Assembly (NCBI GenBank): GCA_963575745.1
Contig: CAUYUJ010010446.1
Span: 997,089-1,061,088 of the forward strand
From: Prorocentrum cordatum
Taxonomy: Eukaryota > Sar > Dinophyceae > Prorocentrales > Prorocentraceae
Direction: 5' to 3'
DNA length: 64,000 nt
Below are positions 11,201-22,818 of this stretch, one piece after another. A program made the position numbers and the translations under genes. Below the pieces are notes generated by a model that was not told the origin of the DNA, ran no database searches, and worked only from the letters and a program-made list of their open reading frames with translations. Positions within the stretch are counted from its first letter, which is position 1; every line of letters begins with the position of its first letter.

Positions 11201-12888
11201 GCCGCCTCTCGGTCGCTCGGCGCCTCGGCTGGCCCAATTCACTGGTTTTGTTTGTTTTTGTTTGTTTTCGCTTGTCCGTCGGCTGCACTGGTCGCCCAAG
11301 TCCCGCCCGCAGCCGTTCGGTCGCTCGTCCCCTCGGCTGGGCCAAATGCACTTGGTTTTTGTTTGATTTTGTTTGTTTTCGCTTGTCCGTCGGCTACACT
11401 GTTCGCCCTTCGCCCCTGCGCACGCCCGCGCGCCGCCTTTTCGGTCGCTCCTTTGCTCGGCTGGCCCCCATCCCTTTGGCTTTCTTTGTTTCTGTTTGTT
11501 TTCGCTTGTCCGTCGGCTGCGCTGGCCTCCTCATGCTCGCCCGCCGCCCCGCGGTCGCTCGGCCCCTCGGCTGGCCAAATGCATTGGTTTTGTTTGTTTT
11601 TGTTTGTTTTCGCTTGTCCGTCGGCTGCACTGGTCGCCTCAAGGCCCGCCCCCGCCGTTGGGTTCGCTACGGCCCCCCGGCCTGGCCCAATGCCTTGGTT
11701 TTGTTTTTGCTTTTGTTTGTTTTTCGCTGTCCGTCGGCTGCAACTGGTCGCCCTGCGCGCGCACGCCGCAATTTCGTCGCTCTGCCCTCAGGCTTGACCA
11801 TTCCCTGGCTTCTCTGTTTCTGGTGTTTTCGCTTCTCCGGTCGGCTGCAACTGGGTCGCCCCCAAGCTCTCGCCTCGGCCGCCCCGCGGTTCGCTCGTCC
11901 CCCCGGCTGGCCAACCTGCAACGTTTTGTTTGTTTTTTGGTTTGTTTTCGCTGTTCTTCGGCTGCGACTGGTCCCCCCGGTCCGCCCGCCGCCTTCGGTC
12001 GCTCGGCCCTCGCTGGTTGCATTCCTGGTTTTGTGTGTTTTTGTTTTGTTTTTCGCTTGTCCGTCGGCTGCGCTGGTCGCCCCTAGCGCCGCCCCTGGCC
12101 GCATTTCGGTCGCTCGGCCCCCCGGCTGGCCCCATTCCCTGGCTTTCTCTGTTTCTGTTTGTTTTCGCTTGTCCGTCGGCTGCACTGGTCGCCTCAGGCT
12201 CGCCCGCCGCCCCGCGGTCGCTCGGCCCCTCGGCTGGCCCAATTCAGCGGTTTTGTTTGTTTTTGTTTGTTTTCGCTTGCCCGTCGGCTGCGCTGGTCGC
12301 TCCAGGCCCGCCCGCCGCCGTTCGGTCGCTCGGCCCCTCGGCTGGCCAAATTCACTGGTTTTGTTTTTCTTGTCCGTCGGCTGCACTGGTCGCCCTGCGC
12401 ACGCCCGCCGCCTTTCGATCGCTCGGCCCCACGGATGGCCCCATTCCCTGTCTTTCTTTGTTTCTGTTTGTTTTCGCTTGTCCGTCGGCTGCACTGGTCG
12501 CCTCAGGCTCGCCCGCCGCCTTTCGGTCGCTCGGCCCCTCGGCTGGCCAAATGCATTGGTTTTGTTTGTTTTTGTTTGTTTTCGGTTGTCCATCGGCTGC
12601 ACTGGTCGCCCCGGGCCCGCCCGCCGCCGTTCGGTCGCTCGCCCCGTCGGCTGGCCAAATTCTTTGTTTTGTTTTTTTTTTTGTTGTTTTCGCTTTGTCC
12701 GTCGTTTTGCTCTGCAGTCTCCCCAGGCCCGCCCGCCGCGTTCGGTCGCTGCGTCCCCTCGGCTGGCCAAATGCATCGTTTTTTGTTGTTTTTTGTTTGT
12801 TTTTCGCCTTTCCTCGGCTGCATCTGGTCTGCCCTGCGCACTGCCCCGCCGCCTTTCGTCGCTCTCAGCCCTCGGCTGGCCCCATCCC
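5283..12888 (+). repeat. 108-bp satellite, forward block, three-monomer higher-order repeat
   Basis: About 70 monomers. The constant core is TTTTCGCTTGTCCGTCGG then CTGCACTGGTCGCC, later CGGTCGCTCGGCCCCTCGG and a T/G-rich TTTTGTTTGTTTTTG segment. Between about 7150 and 12650 three variants cycle: a unit leading to AAATGCATTGG, then one leading to CAATTCACTGG, then one leading to CCCATTCCYTGGCTTTC, giving a unit of about 324 bp. A more degenerate stretch lies at about 9700-10480. Because 108 is divisible by three, long open frames appear in all three phases; they encode repeat text only. Confidence 0.95.
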
Positions 12889-12921
12889 TACAACTAAACA
12901 ACAGAAACAAAGAACAGCAAC
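12889..12921. other. Orientation-switch point of the satellite
   Basis: A spacer of about 33 bp, A-rich and unrelated to the monomer, separates GGCTGGCCCCATCCC (12874-12888) from its mirror GGGAATGGGGCCAGCC (12922-12937). Left of it all monomers read forward, right of it all read in reverse. Confidence 0.85.
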
Positions 12922-15325
12922 GGGAATGGGGCCAGCCGAGGGGCCGGGCGACCGAAAGGCGGCGGGCGAGCCTGGGGCGACCAGTGCAGCCGACGGACAA
13001 GCGAAAACAAACAAAAACAAACAAACCCAATGAATTTGGCGATCCGAGGGGCCGAGCGACCGGAAAGCGGCGGGAGAGGCTGGGGCGACCAGTGCAGCCG
13101 ACGGACAAGCGAAAACAAACAAAACAAAGAAAACAAATGAATTCGGCCAGCCGAGGGGCAGAGCGACCGAAACGCGGCGGGCGAGCCTGGGGCCACAAGT
13201 ACAACCGACGGACAAACGAAAACAAACCAAAACAAACAACACCACGGAAATGAGCCAGCCGAGGGGCCGAGCGACCGAAAAGCCGCGGGCGAGCCTGGAG
13301 CGACCAGCGCAGCCGACGGACAAGCGAAAACAAACAAAATCAAACAAAACTAAGCATTTGGCCAGCCGAGGGGCAGGGCAGCGCGACCGAAAGGCGGCGG
13401 GCGAGCCTGAGGCGACCAGTGCAGCCGACGGACAAGCGAAAACAAACAGAAACCAAACGAAACCAAGGACTGGGGCCAGCCGGGGTGCCGAGCGACCGAA
13501 AGGCGGCGGGCGAGCGCAGGGCGACCAGTGCAGCCGACGGACAAGCGAAAACCAACAAAAACAAAGAAAACCAGCGAATCTGGCCAGCCGAGGGGCCGAG
13601 AGCGACCGCGGGGCGGCGGGCGAGCCTGGGGCGACCATTGCAGCCGACGGACAGGCGAAAACAAACAAAAACAACCAAACCCAACGAATTGCGCCAGCCG
13701 AGGGGCCGAACGACCGCGGGGCGGCGGGCGAGCCTGGGGCGACCAGTGCAGCTGACGGACAAGCGAAAACAAACAAAAACAAACCAAACCAACTAATGGG
13801 GCCAGCCGAGAGGCCGAGCGACCGCGGGGCGGCGGGCGAGCCTGGAGCGACCAGCGCAGCCGACGGACAAGCGAAAACAAACAACAACAAACAAAACCAT
13901 GAATGGGGCCCGCCGAGGGGCCGAGCGACCGCGGGGCGGCGGGCGAGCCTGGGGCGACCAGTGCAGCCGACGAACAAGCGAAAACAAACGAAACGAACAA
14001 ACACACAGAAATCGACCGCAATAGAGCCGAGCGACCCAGGGCGGCGGGCGGCCATGAGGCGACCAAGTGCGCCGACGGACAAACCGAAAACAAACAAAAA
14101 CAAACAAAAAACCAATGCATTTGGCCAGGACGAGGGGCAGAGCGACCGAAAGCGGGGGCGAGCCTGAGGCGACCAGTGCAGCCGACGGACAAGCGAAAAC
14201 AAACAGAAACAAAGAAAGCCAGGGAATGGGGCCAGCCGTGGGGCCGAGCGATCGAAAGGCGGCGGGTGTGCGCAGGGCGACCAGTGCAGCCGACGGACAA
14301 GAAAAACAAACAAAACCAGTGAATTTGGCCAGCCGAGGGGCCGAGCGACCGAACGGCGGCGGGCGGGCCTGGGGCGACCAGCGCAGCCGACGGGCAAGCG
14401 AAAACAAACAAAAAACAAACAAAACCAAGGAATGGGGCCAGCCGAGGGGGCGAGCGACCGAAAGGCGGCGGGCGAGCCTGGGGCGACCAGTGCAGCCGAC
14501 GGACAAGCGAACACAAACAGAAACAAACAAAACCAAGGAATGGGGCCAGCCGAAGGGCCGAGCGACCGCGGGGCGGCGGGCGAGCCTGAGGCGACCAGTG
14601 CAGCCGACGGACAAGCGAAAACAAGCAAAAGCAAACAAAACAAAAAAATGAGCCAGCCGAGGGGCCGAGCGACCGAGACGCGGCGGGCGAACCAGTGGCA
14701 ACCAGTACAGCCGAAGGACAAGCGAAAACAAACAAAAACAAACAAAACCAGTGCATGGGGCCAGCCGAGGGGCCGAGCGACCGCGGGGCGGCGGGCGAGC
14801 CTGGGGCGACCAGTGCAGCCGACGGAGAAGCGAAAAAAAACAAAAACAAACAAAATCAAGGAGTGGGGCCAGCCGAGGGGCCGAGTGACCGCGGGGCGGC
14901 GGGCGAGCCTGAGGCGACCAGTGCAGCCGACGGACAAGCGAAAACAAACAGAAACAAACAAAACCAAGGAATGGGGCAATCTGAGGGGGCGAGCGACCGC
15001 GGGGAGGTGGGCGAGCCCGGGGCGACCAGTGCAGCCGACGGACAAGCGAAAAAAAACAAAACAAAAAAAAACAAAACCATTGCATGGGGCAAGCCGAGGG
15101 GCCGAGCGACCGCGGGGAGGTGGGCGAGCCTGGGGCGACCAGTGCATCCGACGGGCAAGCGAAAACAAACAAAAACAAACAAAACCAAATAGTGGGGCCA
15201 GGCCGAGCGACCGCGGGGCGGCGGGCGACACTGGGGCGACCAGTGCAGCCGACGGACAAGCGAAAACAAACAAAACAATCAAAACCAAGGACTGGGGCCA
15301 GCCGAGGGGCCGAGCGACCAGCGTC
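12922..15325 (-). repeat. 108-bp satellite, reverse block
   Basis: About 22 monomers of the same satellite in reverse orientation (GGGGCCAGCCGAGGGGCCG, CAGCCGACGGACAAGCG and AAACAAACAAAAACA segments). The three-variant order is visible at about 14100-14350 but less regular than in the forward block. It ends at GCGACCAGCGTCGCCC before the AAGTAGATT flank. Confidence 0.95.
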
Positions 15326-15505
15326 GCCCAGGGAAGTGACAACCAAACCCTAGAAGTAGATTAGGTTTGCGCCCGCCCCCCAAAAAACAAAAAATATAGA
15401 TTCTTGAAATAGGAAGGCGCTTAAAGTAGATTGGGATCTGGGAATCCAAAAATACCTACTTTCAACGGGGAAAAAACCCCGGGGGGGGGTCCTATATATA
15501 TATAT

Positions 15506-15544
<39 letters not shown>

Positions 15545-15572
15545 TATATATATATCCTAATATATATATATT
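15326..15572. repeat. Satellite flank followed by TA microsatellite
   Basis: The flank at 15340-15460 resembles 5120-5230 (AAGTAGATT words, CCGCCC followed by an A run). A TA tract with short interruptions covers about 15494-15572, broken by CCTAATATATATATATT and preceded by a G run at 15481-15490. Confidence 0.75.
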
Positions 15573-16400
15573 CCATTTGGTTTTGACAGATTTATGGGCG
15601 TTTAAACCTTTCGGTTCCCCGACGCCCATAAAGGCCCAAAAGGCCTCCAAGATCGCCCAAGAGGGCCCAAGAGGCCCCAAGAAGGGCCCAAGACGGCCCA
15701 AGACGCTCCAGACGGGCCATCCACGGAACAACGTGGCAACACCCCGAGGGGGGGGGGGGGGGGCGGGGGGGGGATTTTTTTTTTTGTCCCCCCCCAGAGG
15801 CCTCCAGGACGGCCCAAGAGGGCCCCAAGAACGCCCCCAACGCGGCCCAAGAGACGTCCGAGACGCCCAAAGATCGCTCCACGACGCCCAAGATGGCCTC
15901 CGGACGGCCCAAGACGTCTCCAAGATGGCCCAAGAAGCCTCCAAGATGCCCCAAGAGGCCTCCAAGAGAACTCCCAAGAGGGCCCCAAGAAGCAAACAAC
16001 TGTGCTTTTCCTTTGGTGTTGGACAGATTTGGGCGTTTTAACCTTTTCGGTTCCCCGACGCCCCTAAAAGGCTCAAGAGGCCTCCAAGATCGCCCCAAGA
16101 GGGCCCAAGAGGCCCCCAAGAGGGCTCCAAGATGGCTCAAGACGGCTCCAAGACGGCCCAAGAGGCCTCCAAGACGGCCCAAAAGGGCCCCAAGAACGCT
16201 TCAAGAACGCCCCAAGAGGGGGTTCGCGAAACAGAATTTCGAGCTCTCGGCCCTTAGAGGCCCCCGGGAGGCCCCAAGACGCCCTCAGAGGCCACGAGAG
16301 GCTCCCAGGAGGCCCCCAAGAAGCCTCAAGAGCTCACCGAAAGGCCCTCTGGAGGCCTCCAAAAAACCCTCAGGAGGCCCCCAGGACGCCTCCAAGACCC
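15573..16400. repeat. CCAAGA-type minisatellite, duplicated block
   Basis: Units such as CCCAAGAGGGCC, CTCCAAGACGGCC and GCCTCCAAGA alternate through the region. Two longer copies start at about 15573 and 16004 with GACAGATTT(AT)GGGCGTTT, then CGGTTCCCCGACGCCC and GATCGCCC. They form a direct duplication about 430 bp apart. The first copy is interrupted by G, T and C homopolymers at about 15750-15797. Confidence 0.85.
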
Positions 16401-16748
16401 CAGCCAGACGCGACTTGGGAAACGCGGGTCGGGGTGGTCCTCCTCCCCCGCGTTCGGCCTCCAGCCTCGAGCCTCGACCCTCCACGACGACGGCGACGAC
16501 GCCGGCGGGCGGCGGCGGCGCGCGGAGGCGGTGACGACGACGACGACGACAAAGGCGCTCCTCATCGCTCCTCATCCCCCTCCTCCTTCCTCCTCCTCCT
16601 CCTCCTCCTCTTCCTCCTCCTCCTCCTCGTCGTCGTCGTCGTCGTCCTCCTCCTCCTCCTCCGGTCCAATGAGAAAAGAGATGGTAAGAGAAACGCCACA
16701 AGAAAGTCTCCCTTCACGCCCGTGTCCGCAACGCCAGAGGACATCCAT
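16401..16748. repeat. Trinucleotide microsatellites (GAC, TCC, CGT) and spacer
   Basis: GAC repeats near 16525-16550, TCC near 16577-16625, CGT at about 16627-16647, then TCC. A short non-repetitive spacer leads to the inverted terminus at 16749. Confidence 0.85.
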
Positions 16749-16780
16749 TCATGAACACTATAGCGCCCGGTTCTCCGGAG
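16749..16780 (+). repeat. 32-bp inverted terminus, left copy
   Basis: Begins TCATGAACACTATAGCGCC and ends in the palindrome GGTTCTCCGGAG. It is a perfect reverse complement (32 of 32) of 44128-44159. It contains CACTATAG, and the GGAGAACC array starts immediately inside it. AGGACATC lies three bases outside this terminus (16738-16745) and also three bases outside the right one (44163-44170). Confidence 0.85.
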
Positions 16781-19278
16781 AACCCTCCCGGAGAACCCGG
16801 AGAACCCGGAGAACCCGGAGAACCCGGAGAACCCGGAGAACCCCGGAGAACCCGGAGAACCCGGAGAACCCGGAGAACCCGGAGAACCCGGAGAACCCGG
16901 AGAACCCCGAGAACCCCGGAGAACCCGGAGAACCCGGAGAACCCGGAGAATCCGGAGAACCCCGGAGAACCCGGAGAACCCGGAGAACCCGGAGAACCCG
17001 GAGAACCCCGGAGAACCCGGAGAACCCGGAGAACCCGGAGAACCCGGAGAACCCGGAGAACCCGGAGAACCCGGAGAACCCCGGAGAACCCGGAGAACCC
17101 GGAGAACCCGGAGAATCCGGAGAACCCAGGAGAACCCGGAGAACCCGGAGAACCCGGAGAACCCGGAGAACAGGGAGAACCCCGGAGAACCCGGAGAACC
17201 CCGGAGAACCAGGAGAACCCGGAGAACCCGGAGAAACTGGAGAACCCGGAGAACCCGGAGAACCCGGAGAACCCGGAGAACCCCGGAGAACCCGGAGAAC
17301 CCGGAGAACCCGGAGAACCCGGAGAACCCGGAGAACCCGGAAAACCCGGAAAACCCGGAAAACCCCGGAGAACCCGGAGAACCCGGAGAACCCGGAGAAT
17401 CCGGAGAACCCCGGAGAACCCGGAGAACCCGGAGAACCCGGAAAACCCGGAGAACCCGGAGAACCCCGGAGAACCCGGAGAACCCGGAGAACCCCGGAGA
17501 ACCCGGAGAACCCGGAGAACCCGGAGAACCCGGAGAACCCGGAGAACCCGTGCGAGAGGCGGAGAAACCCCGGAGAACCCGGAGAACCCGGAGGAACCCG
17601 GAGAAACCCGGAGAACCAGGGAATCTCCAGGCGAACCGGAGAACGGAGAACGGAGAACCCGGAGACCGGAAACCCGGAGAACCCGGAGAACCCCCGAGAA
17701 CCTGGAGAACAGGAGAACCCGGCGAATCCGGAGAACCCGGGAGAGACCCGGTAGAAATCTGGAGAAACCCGGAGAACCCGGAGAACCCGGAGAACCCGGA
17801 GAACCAGGAGAACCCGGAGAACCCGGAGAACCCGGAGAACCCGGCCGGAGAACCCGGAGAACCCGGAGAACCCCTCGAAGACCCTCCGGAGAACCCGGAG
17901 AACCCGGAGAACCTGGAGAACCCCGAGAACCCTTGGAGACCCCGGAGAACCCGGAGAACCCCCGGAGAACCCGGAGAAACCCTCCCGGAGAACCCGGAGA
18001 ACCCGGAGAACCCCGGAGAACCCGGAGAACCGGGAGAACCCGGAGAACCCGGAGAACCCGGAGAACCCGGAGAACCCGGAGAACCCGGCCGGAGAACCCG
18101 GAGAACCCGGAGAACCCGGAGAACCCCTCGGAGAACCCGGAGAACCCGGGGAACCCGGAGAACACGGAGAACCCGGAGAACCTGGAGAACCCCGAGAACC
18201 CTTGGAGACCCCGGAGAACCCGGAGAACCCCCGGAGAAACCCCGGAGAACTCCCGGAGAACTCGGAGAACCCCCGGAGAATCCGGAGAACCCCGGAGAAC
18301 CCGGAGAACCCGGAGAACCCGGAGAATCCGGAGAACCCCGGAGAACCCGGAGAACCCGGAGAACCCGGAGAACCCGGAGAACCCGGAGAACCCGGCCGGA
18401 GAACCCGGAGAACCCGGAGAACCCCTCGGAGACCCTCCGGAGAACCCGGAGAACCCGGAGAACCCGGAGAATCCGGAGAACCCGGAGAACCCGGAGAACC
18501 TGGAGAACCCCGAGAACCCTTGGAGACCCCAGAGAACCCGGAGAACCCCGGAGAACCTGGCTGGAGAACCCGGAGATTTCCCGGAGAACCCGGAGAACCC
18601 CCGGAGAATCCGGAGAACCCCGGAGAACCCGGAGCACCCGGAGAACCCGGAGAACCCGGAGAACCCGGAGAACCCGGCCGGAGACCCCGGAGAACCGGGA
18701 GAACCGCTCGGAGACCCTCCGGAGAACCCGGAGAACCTGGAGAACCCGGAGAATCCGGAGAACCCCGGAGAACCCGGAGAACCCGGAGAACCCGGAGAAC
18801 CCGGCCGGAGAACCCGGAGAACCCGGAGAACCACTCTCGGAGACCCTCCGGAGAACCCGCGGAGAACCCGGAGACCCCGGAGAACCCGGAGCACCCGGAG
18901 AACCCGGAGAACCCGGAGAACCCGGAGAACCAGGCCGGAGAACCCGGAGAACCCGGAAAACCCCTCGGAGACCCTCCGGAGAACCTGGAGAACCCGGGGA
19001 ACCCGGAAAATCCGGAGAACCCCGGAGAACCCGGAGAACCCGGAGAACCCGGCCAGAGAACCCGGAGAACCCGGAGAACCCGGAGAACCCGGAGAACTCC
19101 CGGAGAACCTGGAGAACCCTCGGAGAATCCGGAGAACCCCGGAGAACCCGGAAACCCCGGAGAACCCGGAGAACCCGGAGAACCCGGCCGGAGAACCCGG
19201 AGAACCCGGAGAACCTGGAGAACCCGGAGAACTCGGAGAACCCCTCGGAGACCCTCCGGAGAACCCAGAGAACCCTGA
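16777..19278. repeat. GGAGAACCC minisatellite, array 1
   Basis: About 2.5 kb of a 9-bp unit CGGAGAACC with sporadic variants (GGAGAATCC, GGAGACCCC, CTCGGAGACCC). Longer variants recur: CCCGAGAACCCTTGGAGACC near 17912, 18182 and 18502, and CCTCGGAGACCCTCCGGAG near 17870, 18425, 18705, 18838, 18962 and 19244, so there is a higher-order unit of roughly 270-320 bp. The unit length gives collagen-like GEP and GSP reading frames that are not genes. Confidence 0.95.
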
Positions 19279-19305
19279 GCATTGAATTCCCCCAGTTTGA
19301 TGGGA

Positions 19306-19512
19306 AAGTAGGGTAAATCAGGGAAACGCACATAGGGTAAGTAGGGTAATTTAGCTACAGAGCACATAGGGGAAGTAGGGTAAATCTACTAGGGGAAGTA
19401 GGGTAATTCTACTAGGGGAAGTAGGGTAATTCGCAACGACAAGCACCTAGGGTAAGTAGGGTAAGTAGGGTAAGTAGGGTAAGTAGGGTAAGGAGGGTAA
19501 GGAGGGTAAGTC
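19306..19512. repeat. AGGGTAAGT array 1
   Basis: Spaced copies of AGGGGAAGTAGGGTAA (about 19370-19430) give way to a tight 9-bp tandem GTAGGGTAA at about 19449-19510. Each unit contains GGTAAGT, the classical 5' splice-site word. A related array lies at 29340-29480 in the same direction. Confidence 0.9.
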
Positions 19513-20172
19513 GACCACGCCAGCATCGTCGTCGTCGTCGGTGGGGGGAGGGGCGGAGAGGGGACAAGGTGGATCTAGCCCTGCGCCCCCCCCCCTACCC
19601 CCCCCTCCCCGCCCCCCCCCTTGCCCACAGAAAATATACAATCCGGGTGGGCGCACGCGCGCGCCCTCTTTTAAGGGCACGCGCGCGTGCGTTATGGGGC
19701 GGGGGGGGAAGGATTCGCGAGCGCGTTTATGGCCGCCGCCAGGGGCCCGCCCTAGTGGCGGGAGAGGGAGAGAGAAAAGTGCCTCCACATGGTCGAAGGG
19801 ACTCGTGATGGTCATTAGGCCCTCGGGCCGATGCTCTCTGCCCGCCGCGCGCGGCCGCGCGCGCACGCCCGCCGATTGGCGGGGCGCGCGCGCGCCCCGC
19901 AGCAAAAAAACAAAAAAACAAAAACCAAAAAAACGCGCGCGCGGCCGCGCGCGCACGCCCGCCGATAGGCGGGGCGCGCGCGCGCGGCCGAACAAAAAAC
20001 GGGAAGCGCGCTAAGACAGGCAACACACGCGCCCGCGGGGACGGCGGATGTGGCGTCAGCCCAGAAATATAAGGGAGGAAGGGAGGGCGTCGCCGTCGGC
20101 GGGGGGGGGGGCGAGGGCGGGGGAGGGGGGAGATTGGGGATTGGGGGAGGGAGGGGGGGAGAGGGAGGCGGG
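19513..20172. repeat. Very GC-rich spacer with duplicated CpG hairpin block
   Basis: Two copies of a roughly 60-bp block (GCGCGCGGCCGCGCGCGC, then GCCCGCCGATTGGCGGGGC or its GATA variant) lie at about 19844-19898 and 19934-19988, separated by an A-rich linker. Each has an internal stem of GCCCGCC with GGCGGGGC. An imperfect palindrome around CTTTTAA sits at 19650-19691. Poly-C and poly-G runs occur at 19585-19622 and 20096-20160. No gene is supported. Confidence 0.75.
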
Positions 20173-20232
20173 GAAACAAACTCTCCAGCTTCCCTAAGCT
20201 CTAGAGCGTGGGAAAGCTGGGGAGTTTGTTTC
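20173..20232. other. Hairpin, 22-bp arms
   Basis: GAAACAAACTCTCCAGCTTC at 20173 is mirrored by AAGCTGGGGAGTTTGTTTC ending at 20232, with a 15-bp loop containing the palindrome GCTCTAGAGC. It lies about 600 bp beyond the 3' end of the large cassette A gene. Role unknown. Confidence 0.75.
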
Positions 20233-20583
20233 GACTGGGAAGGCTGGAAACTTGAGAATCCCTTGGCCCTGCCACGCGTTCGTTACCAGGACAAGCTGGA
20301 ACGGTGAGAATCGGATGGCCCTGCCACGCGCTCTTGAAGCTGATGGTCTTATAGCATAGGTTGCGTAACATATATCATGCCAACGCCATCACATAGTTAC
20401 TGCATCTATATTACATATGGTTGCACAACTTATACTCACAATACTGATTACAGTGCGTAATGCCTTAAATATTTCACACATCACCGTATCTACACGCAGT
20501 ATATATACCACCGAGCGCACCGCATATATTGCACCGCATGTTTTGCGGCGCATAGTGCACCAGGTAGGCACACACATACTATG

Positions 20584-20617
<34 letters not shown>

Positions 20618-20830
20618 TTTATTTATTTATTTATTTATTTATTTATGTATTTATGTATTTATTTATTTATATACACACACATACATAGCGAGGGCGGCGG
20701 AGACAGCGCAGCTGTAAATGCCTCGCGGGGGGTGGCGGCAGCGAGCACGCGGGCCCCCCGAGGCCCCAAGACATTGTTTATTGTTTTTTTTGTTGCTGCT
20801 TGCTGCAGTGTCGGTGCACGTGCAACCTGA
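20233..20830. repeat. Spacer with TATG / TATT tetranucleotide microsatellite
   Basis: The words GCCCTGCCACGCG recur near 20266 and 20319. A tetranucleotide tract of TATG then TATT covers about 20581-20672 and is followed by a short CA run. An A-rich stretch on the minus strand (AACAAAAAAAACAATAAAC, about 20778-20796) lies about 40 bases past the stop codon of the neighbouring gene and could be a poly-A vestige. Confidence 0.65.
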
Positions 20831-20834
20831 TCAA

Positions 20835-22758
20835 TCACCATCGCATGGCGAAGTCCAGCCCCCACCTGTATTTCTCTGCAGATGCATCCTGCATGCGCGG
20901 CAGCGAAGAACCAGCCGAGCAGGAGTGGACGACTGTTTTCATCTTACCAACAAAATCCTCGTCCACGAACGTGTTCGCACGGCTCGGATTTAGAAACATT
21001 GACCGACGGCTCCAGTGCCAGAGCCAGTGAAATTTCGCAGGGTTGTTCCAGAGCGCCTCACCATTGCTATCAGCGCCAGATGCAAGTTTTTGATACCGTA
21101 GCAAGAAGTCGTCAACGTGATTCATGATTCTCTTGCTGACTTCCACAGGTAAGAACAGCTCCTCTTTGTAGTCATGCAGGAGATCCTGCACTTTGATCAT
21201 CGCTAGGGCGGCGCCGTCCACGAGCTCGAAATCTCTGTGCATTCGTCCGAACTTGCGCCACGCTTCCCGAAGTGCAGGCAAGAAGTCTTTTGCCTCGGCC
21301 GCCTTGCCTTTGAGCGCTGGAAACTTAGCGTGTTCTTTATTTTTTTTCAGTACAGAAGTTCAGTCCGAAATTCGTGTATTGGCAAGAAGAGCCCATCGCC
21401 GTGTAGTATTCAGTAACGAACTTAAATATCTCAGCGCAGTTGTCAGCTGGAGAACCCCCCATCATCACGTATACCAGAATATGCAACATGCTCCCCTGGA
21501 AGTATTGCGATGCCCCGAGGTGCCAGACATGTAATTCATCTGGTTCCAAGCAATGGTGGCTGACACCAGGCAACTTGAACACCCAATGCATAAATCTGTC
21601 TTTATAGAGGTCTCGCCATTGATGTTCGTCGTACAACAATGATTTCCACCGAGCATCAGCGCTGAAGTTATTGTAGAGAAGCGTGCGATCGTCCATTAAT
21701 CTCGATGCAGGGCAAAAGTCACACATATGATTTGAATTGTAGCGTCTTAGCTTTAAGGCTTTCGCAAAATGGTCTAAATCACCTTTGACAGAATGGATAA
21801 CCGCAAACAAGCCGTCAGCAAGTTTAGTGTTTGCCATTGCGCGCTCGGACACCTTATCAGCAGGCCACGCGTTGCCGTGCCAATCAACAGGGGGCCATAC
21901 GCCTCTGTACAACCAATACAATGACCACGAAACGATCGTCCAAATCTCACCCATGGTATCCTCCGTGCAGATAATGGGGAAAACGCCAAACATCAACAAC
22001 TTCACGTCGATCGTTTTCCCTTGCACCCATACGCTCTGGATGCTGTATGCGTCGTACGATTTGGCATTTGCTTTCCCCACTGACAGCACGGGGACAGCGT
22101 CCCCATGCAAAGATAATGGAATAGCATGCGCCTTCCAGTCCTCCTTAGCCTGGACTGGGTGGTTCACCGAGCGAGGGTCCTTCCGACGCAAGGCCTCGTT
22201 CCAGAATTTCGCCCTGTCGTGCCGCGTCGGGCATTTTCCCAAGAAAAGCTGGTCAAAACGAGGCTTGTCGTTATGAGAATAATGTGAAAACATCACATGA
22301 GGCAAGAAAATAGGGAAATCATATTCGTCGGAAGCACTATCGCCAGTCTTTCCTTTCGTTGTAAGGAACGGCACACTGTGGCGGAAAGCTGGCGGCGACT
22401 GCGGACAACCGAGATAAGTCACAAGATTGCTGTGTACGTTTCCTGGGAACTTTCCAAAACCACCAAGCTTGGCCAATCGATACAGAGACACGCTAGCTCG
22501 ATCCTCACTCACCCCAAGACTGCGCAGAAGATCAACCTGGTCTTGATAAGCCGTATTGCATATTTTCTGGACTTCGGCTGCCGACAATTGCCCCCACGCC
22601 CATTTCTGAATACAGTGGAACGCTAAACGTGAATCGAATGACCCTGGCATATCTGTGCATTTGTCGCCACCGCCACGCGACGCAGGCACTGCGGCACGAA
22701 GGCGAGCACGCCCATGACGGCCACCATGGCCAACATCGGTGGGCGCAGCCCGCTTCAT
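20835..22758 (-). CDS. Transposase-like DEDFVG protein (cassette A), one frameshift
   Basis: Reads from ATG at 22758, 39 bases after a DinoSL relict, to a stop at 20835; about 640 residues with no intron needed. The open frame stops near 21337 because of one extra base in an A8 run; with seven A the reading continues without a gap. Visible blocks, numbered from this ATG: SLHGDAVPVLSVGKA in the N-terminal half; IHSVKGD with Asp about 327, followed by CDFC; LEPDELHVWHLG with Asp about 407; NTFVDEDFVG about 598; and a KYRWGL tail. A GD...C-x2-C...DxLHxxxLG order followed by a late acidic block resembles CACTA-like (CMC) DDE transposases; this is inference from motif order. It is distantly related to the gene at 29964-31835. 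The family is common in dinoflagellate genomes, but I know of no demonstrated function. Confidence 0.65.
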
Positions 22759-22796
22759 TATAGCAGGTACATCTGGGATCGGATCAAAAAGAAGTG

Positions 22797-22818
22797 TTTG
22801 AGCCAAAATGGCTACGGA
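22797..22818 (-). other. DinoSL relict
   Basis: On the minus strand it reads CCGTAGCCATTTTGGCTCA followed by A and A, matching the dinoflagellate spliced leader at 20 of 21 fixed positions. It lies directly upstream of the ATG at 22758. Genomic spliced-leader copies next to a gene are known to arise when trans-spliced mRNA is reverse transcribed and reinserted. Confidence 0.92.

Noticed and set aside
5283-15342. Very long frames in all three phases of the 108-bp satellite, with hydrophobic stretches that look like membrane segments
   Set aside because: A 108-bp period keeps any stop-free phase open. The 36-residue repeats mirror the DNA repeat and shift phase at indels without selection to keep one frame.
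16777-19280. Collagen-like Gly-Glu-Pro and Gly-Ser-Pro reading frames of up to about 900 residues
   Set aside because: They are the translation of a 9-bp tandem repeat, occur in several frames on both strands, and lack signal peptide, flanking domains or independent codon variation.
21330-21345. Programmed ribosomal frameshift at the A8 run
   Set aside because: A slippery A-run is present, but a one-base homopolymer error explains it more simply and other genes in the window show the same kind of break.
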